NCBI GenBank assembly: GCA_005881495.1 | Contig: VBHI01000251.1 | Location: forward strand, 1 to 10,674 | Source: Chloroflexota bacterium | GTDB lineage: Bacteria > Chloroflexota > Ktedonobacteria > Ktedonobacterales > Ktedonobacteraceae | Length of the DNA stretch: 10,674 bases | Direction of reading: 5' to 3' | Shown: piece after piece, positions 6,080 to 10,674 of the stretch | Numbering within the stretch: position 1 is the stretch's first letter | How the letters are laid out: every line of letters begins with the position of its first letter | Position numbers and translations under genes: made by a program | Notes under the pieces: model-generated | Seen by the model: only the letters and a program-made list of their open reading frames with translations | What the model was told of the DNA's origin: nothing | Database searches by the model: none

Positions 6080-7219
6080 ATGCTGATCTACGAGTACAAA
6101 CTCGACGGGAATACCGCACAATATGCCGTCATCGATGAGGCGATCCGGGTGGTCCAATTCATCCGCAACAAGTGCGTGCGCTTGTGGATGGATACTCGTG
6201 GGATCAGCAAGAATGATTTGCAATGCTACTGTGCCGAGCTTGCCAAGGAATACCCTTTCGCCCGTCGTCTCAATTCTCAGGCACGCCAAGCCAGTGCAGA
6301 CCGTGCCTGGTCTGCGATCTCGCGCTTCTATGAGAACTGCAAACAGAAGAAGCCAGGCAAGAAGGGCTATCCACAGTTTCAGCATAATAACCGCTCGGTG
6401 GAATACAAAACCACGGGATGGAAACTTGACCCCGATGGACGACATATCACCTTCACAGACGGCTGTGGCATCGGGCGCCTGCGGCTCGTGGGAAACAAAC
6501 ATCAACAGATCGAAGCCTTCCCCATCACCCAGATCAAACGAGTTCGCATTGTGCATCGCGCCGATGGCTACTATTGCCAATTCTCGGTGCAAGCGGATCG
6601 CACGATTGAACACGTTCCAACAGCGAGGCAGGTTGGCATCGATGTCGGCTTGAAAGCGTTCTACACCGACTCGGAGGGCAACGCCGTCGAAAATCCCCGC
6701 TTCTTGCGCACGGCTGAAAAGAAGCTCAAGCGGTTGCATCGGCGCGTTTCCAAGAAGCAGAAGAAGTCCGCTAACCGTAACAAAGCCCGCCAGCGGTTGG
6801 CCAAAGCCTATCTGAAAGTGCAACGACAGCGTGAAGACTGGGCCCGCAAAACGGCCAGCACGCTCACCACCTCTAGCGATCTGGTTGCCTATGAACACCT
6901 TCAGATAGCCAACATGGTCAAGAACCACACCCTGGCGAAGTCGATCAGTGATGCCGCCTGGGGGCGGTTTCTGTGGTGGGTCAACTACTACGGGGGACGG
7001 CATGCTATTCCGGTGATTGCCGTCGCCCCGCAGTTCACCACGCAAGACTGTTCGGGCTGTGGCAGGCGAGTCTCGAAGTCGCTGTCGGTCCGGACGCATG
7101 TCTGTCCCCAGTGCGGTTTGGTGCTGGATCGGGATCAGAATGCCGCCTTGAACATCTTGGCAAAAGCACTGCACGGTACCGGAGGGCATTCGGGAACCGA
7201 CGCTCCGATGAGAGCGTGA
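6080..7219 (+). CDS. tnpB: TnpB, RNA-guided RuvC-like nuclease
   Basis: TnpB is an omega-RNA-guided DNA endonuclease of IS200/IS605 elements, the ancestor group of Cas12. It cuts DNA next to a short target-adjacent motif and helps keep the element after excision. The 379-residue protein is of usual length and looks intact. Visible features: an N-terminal region beginning LIYEYKLDGNTAQ with conserved helices to residue 100 (KKGYPQF), RuvC motif I GIDVGLK with Asp188, a basic bridge-like helix (about 212-252), RuvC motif II AYEHLQI with Glu272, a zinc finger CSGC (324-327) and CPQC (342-345), and RuvC motif III DRDQNAA with Asp352. All catalytic residues and four zinc Cys are present. The ATG at 6080 follows aagagg. 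It has its own near-consensus promoter, and the 3' end runs into the structured right end. Confidence 0.93.
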   Translation: MLIYEYKLDGNTAQYAVIDEAIRVVQFIRNKCVRLWMDTRGISKNDLQCYCAELAKEYPFARRLNSQARQASADRAWSAISRFYENCKQKKPGKKGYPQFQHNNRSVEYKTTGWKLDPDGRHITFTDGCGIGRLRLVGNKHQQIEAFPITQIKRVRIVHRADGYYCQFSVQADRTIEHVPTARQVGIDVGLKAFYTDSEGNAVENPRFLRTAEKKLKRLHRRVSKKQKKSANRNKARQRLAKAYLKVQRQREDWARKTASTLTTSSDLVAYEHLQIANMVKNHTLAKSISDAAWGRFLWWVNYYGGRHAIPVIAVAPQFTTQDCSGCGRRVSKSLSVRTHVCPQCGLVLDRDQNAALNILAKALHGTGGHSGTDAPMRA

Positions 7220-7340
7220 AACGCTTGGGGACAGGCGACCGCTACTGCGAGTGGGAAACCCACTTGTGGCAAGTCGCCTGGAGGAACCAAGAACCCCCTT
7301 GGCTTGAGCCATGGGGAGTGTCAGTTTGTGGAAAACTGGC
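7201..7340 (+). ncRNA. Predicted omega RNA (reRNA) with guide into flank
   Basis: In TnpB systems the guide RNA comes from the 3' end of tnpB plus the right end, with the guide being the DNA just outside the element. Here three stems are visible: cgctc/gagcg (7201-7205 with 7212-7216), caggcgac/gtcgcctg (7232-7239 with 7273-7280) enclosing agtggg/cccact (7250-7255 with 7259-7264), and the right-end hairpin ccccttggct/agccatgggg (7295-7304 with 7307-7316, one mismatch). The scaffold would end at about 7323 and the guide would begin at 7324. The 5' limit is not defined by sequence; it probably lies inside tnpB. The extent given is therefore approximate. Confidence 0.65.
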
Positions 7341-8721
7341 TACTCTGTCCAGAAGGAGTAAGCAACTGCATGGCAAGACCATATTCGTAGGTGTCGACCA
7401 GAGGCAGCCAGGGAAAATCGGTATGCGCGGCGCTGTTGACCGCTAGCAACACCCCGAAATGCTCCAGAAAGTAGGCAATAGGAGCATGTGTCAGCACGGG
7501 TTCGGCCACCAGGCAGCCACCAGCGATATGAGGCCCTGAGATGTAGCGCACTGCTGAACTATCACCCTGAAAGAAATCTTGCGCTGCAACACATGCAGGA
7601 TTGTCGGCCAAGGATACCACATCGGCTGGCACTCGTACGATAGTAGACGACCCACTGTAAATATTCAGCGGCGGAGCTTGCAATGCGCCAATGAGCGGCG
7701 TCACCTGCCAGCCGGAGTTCATCCTGGTAATGCGCAGCAGGATCGGGTGCGCGCCAACTCCAGCCTCGCCTTGATCAATGGGCTGATTGCGGGCAATCAC
7801 GCGTCCATCTTGAGTCGCATAGTCCCATGTCGGCTGTACCAGCGCCACGCTCAGCCACGTGCCAGGCGTTTGTGGTAGCGGCACTGGCGTAGAATCGGGA
7901 AAGCGCCAGGGGACAACACACAATTGCTGGCATCGCTTGCTATCGATAACGAGGTCGTTCGTCATAATCGACTTCATGTCGAAATTGAAATGTAGTGTAG
8001 CAATCAACGGCTGCCGCGCTGTCGTGTACGACTCCGCCAGGTACAGTTCTCCTGGTCGCACAGGTACGCTGTCACGAATATGGTCAATGGTCGCTTGCAC
8101 CGTTGTCACCAGCGATTGTTGCAACGAAACGGGCAGCTCCGAGAGCGATTCGCCAAGTAGCAACAGTACAGCAGCTTGATCGTTATGTCGCACGCTTAGC
8201 TCATATGGCGCGTAATCGCAGTTGTCGCCGAAGGAATACGGCGCTGAAATAGTGCATGACTGTTGGCGAAAAGGATAAGCTGTCCATGTAATCACATGGC
8301 TGCCAGGAGAGAGGGCCAGCGGTGGATCAACACCGGGGCGCGGCACTTGGAGTAACAAGTGCCCATCAATAGTTACCCGCTCCTGAGGAACATTCACCTC
8401 CAGATAGTAGAGATTGCTACCTCGTATTGGAGGCAGTGTCGGTGAAGGAACAGGGAACAGGCGCTTCAGCGCACTGCGCGGTATTGTGCCTATAGATAGC
8501 ATGTTGTTCGCCAGTATAATCAGAAGGAGCAGCACCATGGCAACAGCCATCGCGCCCCGCGTGATAAACGCACGCTGACGCGCATGCCCGTACAGATTAT
8601 GCCACTGGTACTTCGTCCGTTCGTTCGCATCATCGTAATCAAGTGGAATGATCTGCACAGACGCATCATCTGTATCATTGGCGTTTTCGGGTGTAGTTGG
8701 CGGTTCTAACTGCTGATCCAT
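7321..8721 (-). CDS. Membrane-anchored protein with PEGA-like segment, 3' end cut by IS
   Basis: The 466-residue product has an acidic cytoplasmic N-terminus (1-54), a single membrane span at about 56-76 (MAVAMVLLLLIILANNML) with Arg before it, and a long outside part. Residues 104-160 resemble a PEGA domain: YLEVNVPQERVTIDG, then PPLALSPGSHVITWTA. Six Cys fall in three pairs outside the membrane (156/168, 264/268, 377/403), suggesting disulfides. The function is unknown; surface or envelope sensing or anchoring is a guess. Start: the ATG ending at 8721 has agga at close spacing; an in-frame ATG ending at 8784 lies upstream with a weaker site. The stop codon (complement of 7321-7323) belongs to the IS605-type right end, so the protein has probably lost a 25-residue tail now found at 5708-5785. 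It may still fold, as only the end is missing. Confidence 0.75.
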   Translation of the reverse strand: MDQQLEPPTTPENANDTDDASVQIIPLDYDDANERTKYQWHNLYGHARQRAFITRGAMAVAMVLLLLIILANNMLSIGTIPRSALKRLFPVPSPTLPPIRGSNLYYLEVNVPQERVTIDGHLLLQVPRPGVDPPLALSPGSHVITWTAYPFRQQSCTISAPYSFGDNCDYAPYELSVRHNDQAAVLLLLGESLSELPVSLQQSLVTTVQATIDHIRDSVPVRPGELYLAESYTTARQPLIATLHFNFDMKSIMTNDLVIDSKRCQQLCVVPWRFPDSTPVPLPQTPGTWLSVALVQPTWDYATQDGRVIARNQPIDQGEAGVGAHPILLRITRMNSGWQVTPLIGALQAPPLNIYSGSSTIVRVPADVVSLADNPACVAAQDFFQGDSSAVRYISGPHIAGGCLVAEPVLTHAPIAYFLEHFGVLLAVNSAAHTDFPWLPLVDTYEYGLAMQLLTPSGQSSQFSTN

Positions 8722-8813
8722 CCGTGTCCTATCAATTTGATATGAGCGTGTATATAAGTTCTGATACCATCTACCTATGAGCATCTATCCAAACAGTAAT
8801 CACAATCAGCATG

Positions 8814-8822
8814 AGTATATCA
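8814..8822 (-). promoter_or_regulatory. Candidate extended -10 promoter
   Basis: The minus strand reads TGATATACT, an extended -10 (TGn then TATACT) about 90 bp before the start at 8721. No good -35 is seen, which is tolerable for an extended -10. It would drive the membrane protein gene. The stretch 8823-8930 beyond it shows no gene and no further signal. Confidence 0.4.
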
Positions 8823-8930
8823 TACCCTTCAGACACGCTTATCCACACTCCTCACCACAGTTCACCATCCCTCACGATAATCTATAGGGGACATACGCAG
8901 TACCCAATGATAGCATTTAACAAACTACAC

Positions 8931-9016
8931 CGGACAACTGTACGGGCCGATTATGCACATTGACGAATTAATCCGGACACTCGTAGGGGCCGATAATGCA
9001 CATTAACTATTTAATG
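8931..9016. repeat. Two tandem 43-bp direct repeats
   Basis: Units 8931-8973 and 8974-9016 match at 34 of 43 positions, with the cores gggccga and atgcacatt conserved. A third unit starts (cggacac at 9017-9023) and then diverges. They may be transposase-binding repeats of an IS21-like end or a regulator's binding array. No gene lies within. Confidence 0.7.
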
Positions 9017-9068
9017 CGGACACGAATTCGCTCAAAATGGCCGCATTAATTTGTTAATGTGCATTATC
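8992..9068. repeat. 28-bp inverted repeat
   Basis: Positions 8992-9019 (gataatgcacattaac...) match the complement of 9041-9068 at 26 of 28 positions around a 21-nt loop. The left arm is the second half of the second 43-bp unit. A further ggggccgata block occurs inverted at about 9085-9094, beside a small perfect hairpin gccgat/atcggc (9079-9092). The arrangement suggests two ends of a mobile element lying back to back, or a very short MITE. Confidence 0.65.
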
Positions 9069-9110
9069 GCGCCCACCGCCGATTTATCGGCCCCAATAGG
9101 CATCAACCTA

Positions 9111-9191
9111 TGTCACCCTGAGCCGCAGCGAAGGGTCTCTCTCGCTGGCCCTCGAGATGCTTCGCGGAGTTGACACTGAGCGGAGCGAATG
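9111..9191. repeat. REP-like palindromic repeat
   Basis: The segment has the form tgtcaccctgag...gcgaaggg, a short loop, gagatgcttcgc, then tgacactgagcggagcgaa. The gcgaag/cttcgc arms (9128-9133 and 9160-9165) and the ctgagc/gcgaa vocabulary match a palindromic intergenic repeat type seen widely in bacterial genomes, including Chloroflexota. It lies between two mobile remnants and contains no gene. Confidence 0.55.
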
Positions 9192-9201
9192 TGTATGAGT
9201 T

Positions 9202-9239
9202 ACTCACATCGTAACCGCTCCGGTTTCCCGACATCGTAG
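9202..9239. repeat. Left terminal inverted repeat of the IS481 element
   Basis: Complement of the copy at 10637-10674, 30 of 38 identical. It lies directly after the transposase stop codon (9244), as usual for compact IS elements. The outer base cannot be fixed. Confidence 0.75.
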
Positions 9240-9243
9240 CCTG

Positions 9244-10569
9244 CTAAGGAGAGGAGAAGCTACCATGGCGAACGCGCCGTTCTTGGGCCGTGCGCAAGCG
9301 CTGCTCAGCGCGTGCTTGCTGCATCATGAGTTGCACAAAAGCTTCGAAGGACAGCGCCGCTCCAGACAGTCCTTTGAGCGGCAGGGATTTGAGAAGCTTG
9401 GTGTCTTGGATGACGAGCCAGGCCTGCGCTTTGGCCGACAGGTGCAAAGCCACGCGGTGGCCAGCCAACGGCCGACCTACATAATAGTCTTTCAGATCGA
9501 TGCTCACCATCCCCTGGCGGTTGACCGTGCGCACCACCGACAAGCCGTCGCTGACCTGCAGCCAGCGATCCGGGTTGACCACGTCAGGCACCGCAGGCAG
9601 TTCGGGCAAGGTGGGAAAAGCGGTGCGTGGCGGACGGTTGCCACAACTGAGCCCCCGGTGGGGACGCTCGTCGGTGTAGTGCTGGGCGAACTGCTCGGTG
9701 ACCGCCCGCACCTGCTCCACGGTTGCTGGACGGTGCACCGCCAGGCATTCTTCTTGCTAGCTGCGGTGATAGCGCTCGACGAACCCGTTTTGCTCCGGGT
9801 GATGCGGGTCGCAGATGCGCACCGCCACGCCCAGGCAGTGACAGAAGCGCACCAAGGCCGAAGGAAAATCGCTGCCGCTCGGACTGCTGACAAAGCGCAC
9901 GTCGCGGTCGAAGGTCAGTTGCTGGGGGCGACCGTGCGTGCGCAACAGGCTGGCGACCTCCTGCAGGGTAGTCTCCGCGGTGAAGTCCGCCCGCACCTGG
10001 GCCCAGACCAGGACGGAGGTGCCCATATCGACCGTGTTGAGCACCTCGACCACGTGCTGCCGCTTGCCAAAGGGATCAGCGGGCACGGTGGAGGCATCTT
10101 TGAAGTCCAATTGCCACTGGCTCATCGGGGCGGGCCGTTCCCTCGGCTCCTGCAGGTGTGGCAGCCGCTGTCGGATGCGTCCGGCCTCGCGCAAGAGGCG
10201 AGAGATGGTGCGACTGGAGCGTGGCAGGCGCTGGCCCGTAGCGGCCAGTTCCACATCGCGGGGGAGATAGGAGAGCAGGGCTTTGGGTCCCGGCGTGCGT
10301 CCCAAGCCTTCAGGGGGCTGATCGCGCAGCTGGAGGAGGCGGTCGACCACCGCCTCGCTGATGCGCTCAGGTGGGTGCTGGCGCGCTCGCGACTGGCTGT
10401 GCAAGACGGCTTGATCCTCCGGCGGCGCTTCCCGCAAGCGCTTGACCCATTTCTTGACCCAGCCTTGCGACATGCCCACCGCTTGGGCATACTGCTTGCG
10501 CGTCCAGGCGGGGTGCTGGGTCAGCAAACGCCGCAAGTTCGCTCGTGCGGCGGAGTATACTGCTTCCAT
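9244..10569 (-). pseudogene. IS481-family transposase with in-frame amber codon
   Basis: A DDE (integrase core) transposase of 441 codons. The N-terminal helix-turn-helix region lies around residues 20-45 (RKQYAQAVGMSQGWVKKWVKRL), a second at about 93-130, and the catalytic core has WQLDFKD (Asp155), LTFDRDVRF (Asp221 or 223) and EQNGFVERYHRS (Glu265). Codon 271 is TAG (complement of 9757-9759), where relatives typically have an aromatic residue (YHR-x-Y-EECL); TAC to TAG is a single change. Downstream the same frame stays open to 9244 with QEECLAVHRPATVEQV and the usual ERPHRGL motif, so only this one lesion is visible. The ATG ending at 10569 is preceded by aaggagag at seven bases. Without suppression the product lacks its C-terminal 171 residues, though it retains D, D and E. 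Confidence 0.85.
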
Positions 10570-10636
10570 GAGAGGACTCTCCTTGGTAGGCGAACAATAT
10601 CTTACCAGGAGTGTACCTTTCTCTTCCTTGCTCTGT

Positions 10637-10674
10637 CTACGTTGTCGGGAAACTCTTGGGGTCACGATGTCAGT
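10637..10674. repeat. Right terminal inverted repeat of the IS481 element
   Basis: Pairs with 9202-9239. It lies 67 bp upstream of the transposase start and ends at the window edge, so it may extend further. Confidence 0.75.

Larger units (their letters stand above)
5786..7323 (+). mobile_element. TnpB-only IS200/IS605 element with RHH gene
   Basis: The element carries tnpB but no Y1 transposase tnpA, so it is non-autonomous (IS1341-like). Boundaries are inferred. The left flank ends in TTTAC (5781-5785), and a hairpin follows at 5794-5837. The right side ends with a hairpin (7295-7316) followed by agtgtca. Both hairpins share agccatgggga in direct orientation, as expected for IS200/IS605 ends, which are recognised as single strands and lack inverted repeats. 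Excision between TTTAC and 7324 restores a longer open frame in the host gene. About 1.54 kb, the usual size. It also holds a small divergent ribbon-helix-helix gene. Mobilisation would need a tnpA in trans. Confidence 0.75.
9202..10674 (-). mobile_element. IS481-family element
   Basis: A transposase gene is bracketed by 38-bp inverted repeats at 9202-9239 and 10637-10674 (30 of 38 matching, with ctacg, tgtcgggaaac and acgatgt shared). The right repeat runs to the very edge of the window, so the outer boundary and any target duplication cannot be checked. The size of about 1.5 kb is slightly larger than the usual IS481 member, consistent with the long transposase. Confidence 0.8.

Noticed and set aside
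5815..6081. RHH gene as antitoxin of a toxin-antitoxin pair
   Set aside because: No toxin-like gene overlaps or follows it; its neighbour is tnpB on the other strand, within the same IS.
5786..7312. Long minus-strand open frame opposite tnpB
   Set aside because: Its composition is that of an antisense shadow of tnpB and it matches no motif. Only its last 25 codons (5708-5785), outside the IS, are kept as the likely tail of the split gene.
9504..9893. Arg/Ser-rich minus-strand frame across the amber codon
   Set aside because: It is a frame shadow of the IS481 transposase; the true frame continues after TAG with recognisable transposase sequence, so no frameshift is needed.

Overview
The window looks like an accessory, IS-littered stretch of a bacterial chromosome or large plasmid. 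The mix of ISL3, IS200/IS605 (TnpB), IS481 and IS21-like ends, many small broken genes, and a membrane protein with a PEGA-like segment would fit a large-genome Chloroflexota bacterium such as a Ktedonobacteria member. That placement is inference from general resemblance, because no rRNA or marker gene is present.

Left part (1-2533) is decayed. A roughly 300-bp MITE-like element with IS21-like ends (about 189-490) abuts the 3' end of an ISL3 transposase (490-1589, minus) and appears to have truncated it. The transposase also carries an internal deletion and frameshift. Next is a calcineurin-like phosphoesterase (1822-2533, plus), which also has an internal deletion plus frameshift that removes one metal-binding motif.

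Middle part (2534-5609) holds two intact convergent genes: an Ala-rich helical protein of unknown function (2931-3770, plus) and a 569-aa protein with a C-terminal PD-(D/E)XK nuclease core (3900-5609, minus). An imperfect hairpin lies between them.

Right-middle part (5708-8721) is a membrane-anchored PEGA-like protein gene (minus) split near its 3' end by a TnpB-only IS200/IS605 element (about 5786-7323). The element encodes an intact TnpB nuclease, a divergent ribbon-helix-helix protein, two overlapping near-consensus promoters, a left-end hairpin and a structured right end that should yield the omega RNA. Removing the element joins the two host pieces in frame and adds a 25-residue tail, so the present stop codon appears to come from the IS end.

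Right part (8722-10674) is a repeat-rich intergenic block (43-bp direct repeats, a long inverted repeat, a REP-like palindrome) and then an IS481-family element with 38-bp terminal inverted repeats at 9202-9239 and 10637-10674. Its transposase is complete except for one in-frame amber codon.

The most interesting unit is the TnpB/RHH/omega-RNA element: its promoter layout suggests the small RHH protein and TnpB are mutually regulated, and its boundaries predict the TnpB target motif and guide.
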